DNA of 42,637 nucleotides from assembly GCA_003427395.1 (NCBI GenBank), contig BFEA01000053.1, positions 2,944,542 through 2,987,178 of the forward strand, read 5' to 3'. This stretch comes from Chara braunii. Taxonomy: Eukaryota; Streptophyta; Charophyceae; Charales; Characeae. Below the pieces are notes generated by a model that worked only from the letters and a program-made list of their open reading frames with translations, made no database searches and was not told the DNA's origin. A program made the position numbers and the translations under genes. Shown one piece after another: positions 1-8,360 of this stretch (the stretch's first letter is position 1; each line of letters starts with the position of its first letter).

Positions 1-394
1 TCCAAGACACTGGCGACGTACTTGCCATGGGTTCCGATGTCGGCACTATGATTAGCCCATCGCGATTGCTTTCGCCCACACTACCGCACGTGCCACCACC
101 AAGTGTTGGTTGGCCGACTTTGGATGATCTTGCATTTGGTGGAGATGCAATATCTCCGAGAAATCCCGCTTGTGCAGGCACACATCTATATTTCACGTGG
201 GGAAACCACACGAGGTGCAACTTGGTTTGGCAGAGACATCTACACTTCATGGTGGATTGCAGCGAGCGGTTGATGGCAGTTGTTCAACGAACCGTTGTCT
301 TGACGAGGCTATGGAGAGAGCATCTTCGGATAGTACCAAACATTGGGACTCCGTTCGGCACGAGTCAGGCGACACTTCATCGAGAGTCCTGACG
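1..394. other. Unassigned sequence, left edge
   Basis: No gene recognised. Two overlapping open frames of about 95-120 codons run through it, but they have no recognisable motif, unconvincing composition and no homologous partner in the window. The last bases (386-394) resemble the sequence at 1963-1971 and may be one half of a target-site duplication for the candidate element that follows. Confidence 0.3.
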
Positions 395-554
395 CTATGT
401 GTCCGATTTTGGATTCAACGCGGGTTCCGCGTTGAATTATTCAACGCGCGTTGAATTCTCGTTGAATCCCCCTTCAAACTCCCGTTAGACGGGGAAAAAC
501 AGGGTCCGCATTGATTTTTTTCATGGGCTAAACGTAATCGAAAAAAAGATATAT

Positions 555-595
555 ATATGGGGTTGTAGATATTTTTGAGGGCTACAACCCCATAT
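555..595. repeat. 14-bp perfect hairpin, with a degraded copy 200 bp on
   Basis: ATATGGGGTTGTAG (555-568) is the exact reverse complement of 582-595, with a 13-base loop. A diverged copy with the same neighbours follows near 755-870: GGGTTGTAGATC, then a (AT)n run, an ACTTCG word and an A-rich TCAAAA stretch. The interval is therefore a ~200-bp imperfect tandem duplication. It lies inside the candidate transposon core. Confidence 0.6.
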
Positions 596-782
596 TTTTA
601 TTTTTATTTTTTTAGCTTCGAATACATTTTTCAAAAATCAAAAACATAAGCACAACGAAAAAAAACAAAAACAAAAAATGACATGATTTTTTTTGGGGGG
701 GGGTCACAGAGATTTTCTAAAGGCTAAAACAAAAACAAAAAACAAAATAAAAAATATAGGGTTGTAGATCTTTCAAAGATGT

Positions 783-788
<6 letters not shown>

Positions 789-817
<29 letters not shown>
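789..817. repeat. (AT)n microsatellite
   Basis: An uninterrupted run of about 14 AT units. It sits at the position of the loop/right arm of the degraded hairpin copy. Confidence 0.9.
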
Positions 818-821
<4 letters not shown>

Positions 822-1962
822 ACTTCGTGTATTTTTAAAAAAATCAAAACCATAAACAACATATTTTTTGGCCTGCATTGCTTAGGTAATCTTGTTGGCC
901 AGTGCTGGGTAGATTTCCTGATTTGGGCCTGTAGAAGATTGCATGAGCCTGGCGTCCAAGGTCCCGTACGGCAAGGTTCGTCCGCTTCCACTTCATTTAG
1001 GGCTGGGAGGTTGGCCTAGCCCTGATGCTTGTCGCTGCTGACTAGTCCAAGTTGCCCTCAATACAGGTAGGGTGATGGTCCTGAGTGCTGGCCACACTGA
1101 AGTAGAATAGTATGGACAAGGGGTGTGCTGGGAGTATTAACGTGGGGATGGGTAGGGTAGGTGGCCTATCATGTCAGGACAAGCATAAGCTGCTTCTACC
1201 AGCAATCACCGCGGGTGTGGTCCTTGGCCTCTATAACAACCTGGGCTTTAAAAAATAAAAAAATAATAAAAAAATGGATATCCTGCAAGAACGTGGAATA
1301 TTACGCCGCCATATGTTTTGTCGTTTGTGCATGTGGTAAGTAGAGGCCCTTAGGGCCACTGCACGTATTCCTAAGAAAAGAAAAACGAGAAAACAAAAGA
1401 AAAATGAAAAAAAAAAAAAAAACAGAAAACAAAAGAAAAACGAGAAACAAAAGAAAAACAAAAACAAAAACACAGAGAATTAGCGACCCATAAATGTGCT
1501 CAGTGTGATGCACAGACCTGAATTCGAATCCAGAGTATATGTTATTGGCCCACACAGACAGATTACAAGTCTAATGTCCATCTCTACTCCACGTGGGGTC
1601 CTTGCTAATATGTAGGGGCCCTTCGGAAATAAGACAGGACGAATAGATTGAAGCATTTGGTAAAAAAAAAAAAAAAGACATGCACCCACATATACACACA
1701 TGTGCTTACAATGTTCGAAAGGGAGGGGCATGTTTCGCCACGCCACCCAGTTAATAGGGGTCAATGTTTTTTTCCCCCCCCGTTTTTAGTGTTTGGGCGC
1801 GTAGGGCCACGTGTTCGAGGCCCACCGCGCCAATTCCGTTTTTCGGAATTCAACGCGACATCCTCATTTTTCCGTTAAACAGGATTCAACGGGGGTCCTC
1901 GGACCTGTTAAACGGGTTGAACGACATTTAATTCCGCCCGTTCTCCGTTCATTGGACACATA

Positions 1963-2960
1963 GTCTTGGCGAGGCCAGCACGACTAGCATAGGGAGCTCG
2001 GTAGGTCGACGATAGACAGAGTGATGTGGGCACAGGCCAAACAATGGACGAAAGCCCTGAATCGACGACTAGTTTTTCGGTGGCACTGGCCCTCGATGAT
2101 GGATTGTCGACACGCTACCCTTCTACTGCCGCCGGTGGCCGCGTCTTGACTCGGTCTTTCTATGATGCGGGGAGTGTCGGTGGGGCTGTTGGAGCACACG
2201 GTCACGTAGATCGACTGCTTGGGACCCATCCATTTGGGTGCGGCTGCAGTTCACATGTAGTGGTGCCCGGCACACGGTCCATTGGGGTCGGTAATGGTGC
2301 TTGCCATGGCGCGTTTCGAGCATACGAGGATGTCCACGACAGATCTCTGCCGACGAAGACAGATGATGCAAATTATACCAGAACGTGGAAGAGTAATTTA
2401 TCCAGGTAGAGAAAGAAGGGAGGCGAGGGAAAGTCGCCACATAATTCGCGACGCCATACCGGGACTTCTCGCTGACCCGATCGATCAAATACTCAGACCC
2501 TGACAGTGCCGGCATAAGGAGGTGGACCGGACGGCGGACAGACGACTACAGGTGCAGTCCGCGGAGTGGAGGTCATGCACATGAGTATGGTATTGCAGTG
2601 GGGGAGGAGAATGAGGAGGGTGTTGGACCGAGGTAGAAGAGGCGTGGTACTTTTACCATCGTCCATGACAACAGTTCGGACATTGCAGCGGGCAAGACGA
2701 TATGTAGCGATGATCCAGGTGACTCCGACTACAGGCCATACTTTCATACGACGGATGGTGGCGATGGAGGAGGGCGTAGGGTCAGACACAGAGCAGGAGC
2801 TGCATGAATCCTCCCACATGTGATTGGGCAGCTCACACCGTGCCCCTCATAGGGTCCACACCACCTATCGATAGGTGAGCGCAAGCCTCGTCATTGTTGC
2901 GTAGTTTAGATTCTTGGAGACTCCAGATGCAACCTCATGTTTCGTCGCTCGTTGACGAGT

Positions 2961-2961
<1 letters not shown>
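1963..2961. other. Unassigned, higher-GC sequence without a recognisable gene
   Basis: Frames of 108-130 codons exist on both strands (for example 2026-2409 plus and 2123-2515 minus) and overlap each other. None contains a domain or motif I recognise, and none has a partner elsewhere in the window. The GC content differs sharply from the A/T-rich core to the left, so this could be the continuation of the sequence in 1-394 that was split by the candidate transposon. Translating across that join gave nothing recognisable. Confidence 0.3.

Positions 2962-3001
<40 letters not shown>
2962..3001. repeat. (CA)20 microsatellite
   Basis: A perfect CA run of about 40 bases. It is followed at 3081-3100 by a 20-base poly-T. 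Confidence 0.95.
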
Positions 3002-3005
<4 letters not shown>

Positions 3006-3534
3006 TGATTCGCAGTCCTCGTGAATCGGCGTGACTCATGCGTCACGAGATTCACAACCCACGACGACTTATTGATGAGGTTTTTTTTTTTTTTTTTTTT
3101 CGTTGCCCTCCAGTCAAGTGACCATAATTGAGGCATGGCGACAACTTTTTTGTTGTCCACTAGTGTGCAACAAATCGATCCTCTAACCTCCCTGAAGTTG
3201 TCATCTGTGGGAAGAGCCCGTGGTTGGGCATTCGATACCGTCGCCTAATGACAGTCAGTTGTTTTCTTGCAGGCCCCGATTTTGGGTGGTTAGAGGTTTG
3301 GGGCCTCGGGGCTCTGGAGTCTGGGGCCCGGGGCCTAGGTAGCAGTCGTCCCAGCAAGGGCCTTGGTGCGTGATTAGTCTGTTTGAGTTTCTGTATTTCG
3401 CTATTTATGAGTCGTCTGAGTCTTCAAACTTCAAACTTGGCGGAATCGTTGCTGGCAGTTCCATTGCGGGCTTGCAACTCATTTGTGTTTGTTTCACAAC
3501 TTTCCGGTCTGCTTTGAGTTTTTTATGACTTCGG

Positions 3535-3535
<1 letters not shown>
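3002..3535. other. Unassigned sequence
   Basis: Holds the 20-base poly-T at 3081-3100 and a G-rich stretch around 3285-3345 made of GGGGCC/GGCCTCGGG words. I see no gene in it. Confidence 0.5.
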
Positions 3536-3575
<40 letters not shown>

Positions 3576-4222
3576 GATACTAGACACTGTAGACACTGGA
3601 CAGTGTGTGCATATGTGGACTGTGTGTCGGATTCTGTTTGTAAATGTGGATTGTGTGTGTGTGTGTGTGTGTGTGTCTATTGGTAGTCTTTCTTGAGTTG
3701 GAATTTGGCCAAAAATGAAATTGCCTAAGGATGCGATATGTTGGTAACAATGAGATACATTCTATGAGGTGCTAGTGCGAATGTGCGGTCAATGAGGGCG
3801 GACAGACCAACAACAAATAAAAAAAGGGTAAAAAAGACAACATCCCTTAATACCCTTATAATGTGTTAGTGGTCCAATATAGGATGCTACAGTATTTGTG
3901 TGAGTGGACTGTGTCATTGTGTGTATATGTGGACTATGTGTTGGAAACAGGATGCTCATGTACGTGAGTGGACTGTGTATATCTGGTCTAGGTGTAGATC
4001 TGGTCTGTGTATATCATGTCAGTATGTATGTATATGCGAACTGTGTGTCGGATTCTGTTTGTAAATGTGAACTATGTGTATGTGTGTATGCGTGTGCTGT
4101 GTGTATGTGTGTGTGTGTGTGTGTGGACTGTGCATCCTGTATCGGATACACAATTCACAGACCCCACACAGTGGCACACACACACACAGTCCACTCACAA
4201 TGTCTCACATACTGTAGCATCC
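3536..4222. repeat. GT-rich microsatellite/minisatellite block with inverted ends
   Basis: Contains (TG)n at 3536-3574, 3652-3676 and near 4100-4122, and (CA)n near 4173-4188. A ~55-bp unit built on ATGTGGACTGTGTGTCGG followed by ATTCTGTTTGTAAATGTG occurs near 3610-3665 and again near 4028-4082. Within the block, GGATGCTACAGTAT (3882-3895) is matched exactly in inverted orientation at 4209-4222, and the adjacent GTGAGTGGACTG is also inverted (about 3900-3912 against 4187-4198). This gives ~340 bp bounded by inverted arms. The right arm ends on the base before the poly-T of the neighbouring LINE. Long frames here encode only Cys-Val repeats and are not genes. Confidence 0.8.
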
Positions 4223-4414
4223 TTTTTTTTTTTTTTAATTATTAAACCCATCATAACCGATAGGAATGATGATAAGAGCATTTACCCCTACCTGTCACAT
4301 ACGGGGCTCCATTCTATTGGTGGGGAGCATCACCTGCTGAAAAACGGGTCCAGCGTCCCATTGAAATACAGTTTTTAAGTTCGATAGAAAGTATCCACTG
4401 AGCATTAAGAATGG

Positions 4415-4522
4415 ACTGCCTCTTCACCCAGTTTCCTAACCGCCTAATGAAAGGTCTATATCTAGCAGACTGCCTCTTCACCCAGTTTCCTGACCGCCTA
4501 ATGAAAGGTCTATATCTAGCAG
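4415..4522. repeat. 54-bp tandem duplication in the LINE 3' region
   Basis: Units 4415-4468 and 4469-4522 are identical except for one base (CCTAACC versus CCTGACC). The near identity contrasts with the heavy decay around it, so the duplication is recent. It lies in the untranslated part between ORF2 and the poly-A tail. Confidence 0.9.
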
Positions 4523-5384
4523 TTACGCATTCAAATATCCATAATACAGCCCCCTGGTAAACCCTCAATCACACCCCACCAATTATTCCTACTGTCTCTC
4601 ATCCTCACCCTCCCCCAAACCATTGAAGGTCCACTAATGCAAGCTGAGATGGAGGAAAAAGATCCGGAAAAAACTCAGATGCTCTCAAGGTTGCTTCTGG
4701 TTGGATGTCAAACCAGTCTTGAAAGATGATTAGATAATCTCGTTTAAAAGGTACCTGACCTCCTGCCTTTCCTGGCCAGACCACCTCCCCCATTTTCTTC
4801 CCTGGTACATCCCCCAGCCAGTCGGAATTGATTTTTTTTATTTTTTATTTAATATATATTTTGTTTAAGATTTATAAGAGTTGTTTTCATCGTTTCCCAT
4901 TGAGCCCTAAGTTCTGTTTGTACAAAGTGTTGAATTATTTCTGCCATCTCTTTTCCTTCGATTTTCACATCTTCCATTGTGTTAACACACCTCTTGTACC
5001 ATAAAGCTCACAAAACCGTCTTCCTTCCTATTTTAAAGAAGTTCTATTGAAAATTTAATAATGAGACCAGGTGTAGATTCCACTATCCTAGAACGATAAC
5101 CCTCCAGTCCCAGGGCCATTCCAAACTTGTCATTCTTTGCCATACATAATCACATCTTCGCCATAATAAGATTGCTCCTCGACATTGCAAAAAAACATGT
5201 TCAATCGTTTCCCTTATTTTCCTACTTGGGAAATCTTGAATACATGAATGACACCATGCTAAGGCCAAACCTCTTTGTTCTAGTGTAGAGAGGTCGATCA
5301 ACCAATCATTAGTTGATAAGCATCTATGATTTATCTACCGTTGCAATAATGCAAATTTTACAGGTCTTTCTTTGATTCTCTGAT

Positions 5385-5452
5385 ACCACTTGATTGGTTT
5401 AAGTGAGTCTTTATGGACACCACTTGATTGGTTTAAGTGAGTCTTTATGGAT
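5385..5452. repeat. 34-bp tandem duplication inside LINE ORF2
   Basis: 5385-5418 (starting ACCACTTGATTGG) is repeated at 5419-5452 with one difference at the last base. Thirty-four bases is not a multiple of three, so the duplication also shifts the old reading frame. Confidence 0.9.
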
Positions 5453-6578
5453 GTTGAGATGTTGCACCCAACGCTCTTGTATAATATCTTGGACGTTTAT
5501 TTTGGGCCGCAATAGTCTGTATGACGCTTTAACTGTTAGAGATTGTAATCTTTGGGGTGTACATCTCCTATTAGTATGCCATATTCAATCAACCGGGTCC
5601 AAGGGAAGTTTTGGAATAGGATAGTGTGGAAGGAAAATTGTCCAGTCTTTAGTGGATGAGCAGTATAATATGCTGACTTTATGTAGTATCTCAATAGGGA
5701 AGAATTCTAGTTTATTCTTACTATGACTGGAGTTCATTTTGTTTTTGTGGATCATGAAAGTATTCACTAAAGCCCCATTCTTATTAGTTTCCAAAATCTG
5801 ACCTTCTATTTTGGTGCCATCTGGTTGGTTCCCACATGCCCGATGTGGAAAAAAAAAAAAAGGGGGGGGGGGTTAGTATAACTATCCAGACCAAGGAGAT
5901 AGCACATATAATTTCATGAAGATTGTTGGATAAATTTCGTGCATATTTGATATCTTTCTTAAGGTCGTCCACCATTTTCCAACTTTTTCTCGTTGGATCC
6001 CACAAATCTTTAACTCTTACTACTCCATTTTTTACCCATGTAGATAATGAAGAGGCCGAGCTTATAAATATTTTACGGTTTGAATCCATTATCCATCAGT
6101 TACCAAAAATGGGTTCACACAACACTTCCTCATATCTAGAAGGCGACGATCTATTGGGTAACGACAACTCTCGCAAATTTTTCAATAGTGTTGACCAAAC
6201 ATTGTCCAACACTAAATCTCTCCTAGTTGAACCCCTCTCCGCAAGTTTTGCAGAATGAGCATGGGGTCGGGGAATAGTCCAATATCGATCTTCCACCCAA
6301 GTAGGTGGATGTATCTCTCTTGTAGTTTGGGGAGCTAGTCTGCGAATTTGTTCAAAAGCCAGACTTTGCCAAGGAAGATATGTAGCCAATATCAGGCGTT
6401 ATATCACTTGAAGAGCAAATGTCAGGCACCGGATTCTTTGGTCAAGGATCCCAAGGCCCCTTTTGATTTTGGGTTGAGTTAAAATCCCCCAAGCCACTTT
6501 TGGTATCACATGAGGTGTTCCATGGTCACCACGCCAAAGAAAGGCAATGAGTTGTCTTTGTAATTCCGTAGTAGATGT

Positions 6579-6953
6579 GTAGCACACCGAACATGTTCAG
6601 AGCCCCACCGAGCATCCGAACTTATTCGGACGCTCGGCTGAGCGGGAACCGAACATGTTCGGCGGAGTGCAAATTAGGGGGTTGTCGAGCAAGTCCTCAT
6701 GTGTGTGTGTTGTGTGGAGTGTGTAGGGGGTGTCTGTGGGGTGTCTAGGGGTGTGTGTGTGTGGTGTGTGTGTGTGCATGTTCAAGAGTAATGAGTTGTG
6801 GCCCACAGGGCCCCCCAACCCCAATATATATATATATATATATAATAAAATAAAAACAAAAATATTCGGGCTCGGTCTATTTTGGGCCACGTTCGGGCTC
6901 GACACCGAGCGTTCGGGTTCGGTCACCGAGCCCGAGCGAGATGCTACGCAACA
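6579..6953. mobile_element. 375-bp nonautonomous transposon nested in the LINE
   Basis: The sequence TAGTAGATGT occurs at 6569-6578 and again at 6954-6963, a perfect 10-bp target-site duplication. Removing 6579-6953 and one duplicate restores collinearity with the other LINE copy across FLWRG...WYKSLL, with spacing equal to within a base or two. The ends carry GTAGCA (6579) and, inverted, TGCTAC near 6942-6947, then clusters of CCGAACATGTTCGG, CCGAGC and CGAACG words on both strands. The middle holds GT/TG runs (6700-6780) and an AT run (6826-6843). No coding capacity. The duplication length suits a Mutator-like element; subterminal clusters also occur in hAT elements. Confidence 0.8.
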
Positions 6954-7009
6954 TAGTAGATGTTTTGTTTAATGACCACAACAAAGATTTATACCACACT
7001 GAAGTCAAA

Positions 7010-7371
7010 ACTTCTTACGAGTACGGATTCGTACTCCTGTACTCGTACGCTACTCATACGCTAAGGGCCCTGTACGAGTTTTTTTTTTTTTTTAATCTGG
7101 TATTGTTTTTATTTTTTTCTCAAATTCTAATAAGAATAACAATTTGGAGATAATGTTCAACCACATGTTATTGTTGTTTTTTTGTTGCATCACATAGTTA
7201 TGTTTCATATTTTTTTTATGATTGTTTTTTTTTTTCCCGTACAGGGGCGTACAAGACGTACAGGTTCCCGTACAGATCTCATACAGAGATTACCTGTACG
7301 TTTCGTACGGAAAAGCCCCGTACGTGTACTCTACGCAATGTAGGATTTTTTTATTTTTTCATTTTCTGTAT
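7010..7371. mobile_element. Second ~362-bp nonautonomous insertion in the LINE
   Basis: TGAAGTCAAA (7000-7009) and TGAAGGCAAA (7372-7381) match at 9 of 10 positions. Excising the interval rejoins the LINE frame so that it reads LLISLPSVWYKSLL, matching NNVIFATLWYKSLL of the second copy. Subterminal zones are dense in GTACG/CGTAC words on both strands (7015-7080 and 7238-7336) around a T-rich core. The last ~35 bases are T-rich, so the exact right end is less certain than the left. No coding capacity. Confidence 0.65.
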
Positions 7372-7897
7372 TGAAGGCAAAGAAATCAATAGGTCATTTG
7401 AATTTGGTTGCAATTGTGCCGTAACGACTACTCCTAGTACCCTAATTGGGGCCTCCTATGACATCCATTTGATCCTTGGGTATTCTGGAGGTCTATCCCC
7501 TTGAAAATGAATCCACCACCCTTGCGTTTTGTTTCCCAAATTCACTGACATATCCAATAACTGAAAAAAGTTATCCATGATTATTTTTATTTCCTCAAAA
7601 TTAGTTTTAGAAGTTTCCATCATTATAGTTCGATCATCTGCAAACATAAAATATATGAAAATAGATTCCTACAGAATACCAACGATTCTCAACCTTTTAA
7701 GATTGCGGTTCTTCGTAAGATTAACCCCTAACGTCCAGAATCCTATACGTGGTTATAATATTTCATCATATCATCAGCAAAAAATAGCCACATTATCTCT
7801 CAAACCTCCTTAGGGAGACCGTCCACTCCTATGGTTTTGTCTTCGTCCATTTATAGAAGGGATATCCAAATTTCTCGGACGTCTGATCCAACAACCT

Positions 7898-8360
7898 AGG
7901 TGATAAGACTAATATAACAAATTATAGACCAATTCCTTATTTACGGTGGTTTAAAAAATGTTAGTCAAAACAATTGCAAATCGTTTTATCCCTGTAATGA
8001 TAGACATTATTCACCTCTACCAAACGGATTTCATCCATGGGATAAATATACAGGATAATATTTTATTAATTAATAAAATTGTTAAGTTATCTCGTCAAAA
8101 TCAGCACAACGCTGAAGTTATCTTTATAGATTTCGAAAAGGCATATGATCATGTGGATTGGTGTTTTTTGGATGAATGCTTAGTTCAACTGAATTTTTGC
8201 CATAGGATAAGGAAATGGGTCCAAATACTTCATTCCAATGCAACTACTCGAGTCCAAGTCAATTGACTAATTTCCCTTAAAATTAGGCTTCAAAGATCAG
8301 TGAGGCAAGGGTTGTGAACTGGTTTGGAGATGGTACTGGCAGCTTTCCCTGCCAACACTT
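7898..8360 (+). pseudogene. LINE reverse-transcriptase core fragment (plus strand)
   Basis: Starts abruptly with GDKTNITNYRPIPYL and continues through ANRFIPVMIDIIH, QTDFIHGINIQDNILL and the RT motif-A block IFIDFEKAYDHVDWCFLDE to WVQILHSNATTRVQVN. It then degrades through LQRSVRQG to a MVLAAFPAN block that matches MEALAAN of the second copy. The main open frame is 7958-8266. It covers almost exactly the RT segment missing from the minus-strand copy that abuts it at 7897. The YADD/FADD block and everything downstream are absent on this strand. Either a separate doubly truncated copy or an inverted, displaced piece of the neighbour. Confidence 0.85.

Larger units (their letters stand above)
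395..1962. mobile_element. Candidate MULE-like nonautonomous DNA transposon
   Basis: Seen: the left end CTATGTGTCC (395-404) is matched in inverted orientation by GGACACATAG (1954-1963). The ends are rich in GTTGAAT/ATTCAACG words on both strands (411-470 and 1849-1920) and bracket a long A/T-rich core with no coding capacity. The flanks GTCCTGACG (386-394) and GTCTTGGCG (1963-1971) agree at 7 of 9 positions. Known: Mutator-like elements make 9-11-bp duplications and plant nonautonomous transposons often have subterminal motif clusters. Inference: an old 1.57-kb nonautonomous element. The one-base offset between the inverted repeat and the putative duplication, and the imperfect duplication, keep this tentative. 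Confidence 0.3.
4223..7897 (-). mobile_element. Decayed L1-type LINE, copy 1 (minus strand)
   Basis: A 14-base poly-T (4223-4236) marks the poly-A tail on the minus strand. The next ~140 bases match the 3' end of the LINE at the right edge of the window in inverted orientation: the block around 4310-4375 corresponds to 42505-42570, sharing words such as GACCCGTTTT and CCCCACCAATAG. Upstream on the minus strand are successive blocks of ORF2 protein homology. The copy is 5'-truncated or rearranged at 7897, lacks ORF1 and the APE domain, lacks the RT core, and carries two later insertions (6579-6953, 7010-7371). It cannot be autonomous. Confidence 0.85.
4605..7897 (-). pseudogene. LINE ORF2 remnant (RT thumb, zf-RVT and tail)
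   Basis: Read on the minus strand, in order: a block equivalent to KASGIDGFPKEFW of the other copy (7755-7893, here TIGVDGLPKEV plus a stop); a jump over the whole RT core; the FADD active-site block (7456-7647, FADDRTIMMETS then NKTQGWWIHFQG); a block reading LLISLPSVWYKSLL, split by two insertions; the FLWRGDHGTPHVIPKVAWG block (6399-6587); the region ending EVLCEPIFGN (6096-6389); KDLWDPTRKSW (5784-6089); a zf-RVT zinc-binding block with CHSC, ETIEH and FLQC (5083-5301); and the C-terminal YLIIFQDWFDIQPEA block (4605-4793). Unlike the second copy, this one keeps the zf-RVT cysteines. Many frameshifts and stops; certainly non-functional. Confidence 0.85.

Noticed and set aside
1515-1540. 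TTCGAATCC-like word resembling a tRNA T-loop
   Set aside because: The flanking bases do not pair into a T-stem, and no D-arm or anticodon arm lies upstream.
2026-2515. Overlapping 127- and 130-codon frames on opposite strands
   Set aside because: Neither has a recognisable domain; the overlap suggests a GC effect rather than a gene.
3483-4378. Cys/Val-rich open frames
   Set aside because: Translations of GT microsatellites.
7898-8360. Simple twin-primed 5' inversion of the minus-strand LINE
   Set aside because: Twin priming would invert all sequence upstream of the breakpoint, but the KASGIDG-equivalent block (7755-7893) is still in minus orientation between the two parts.
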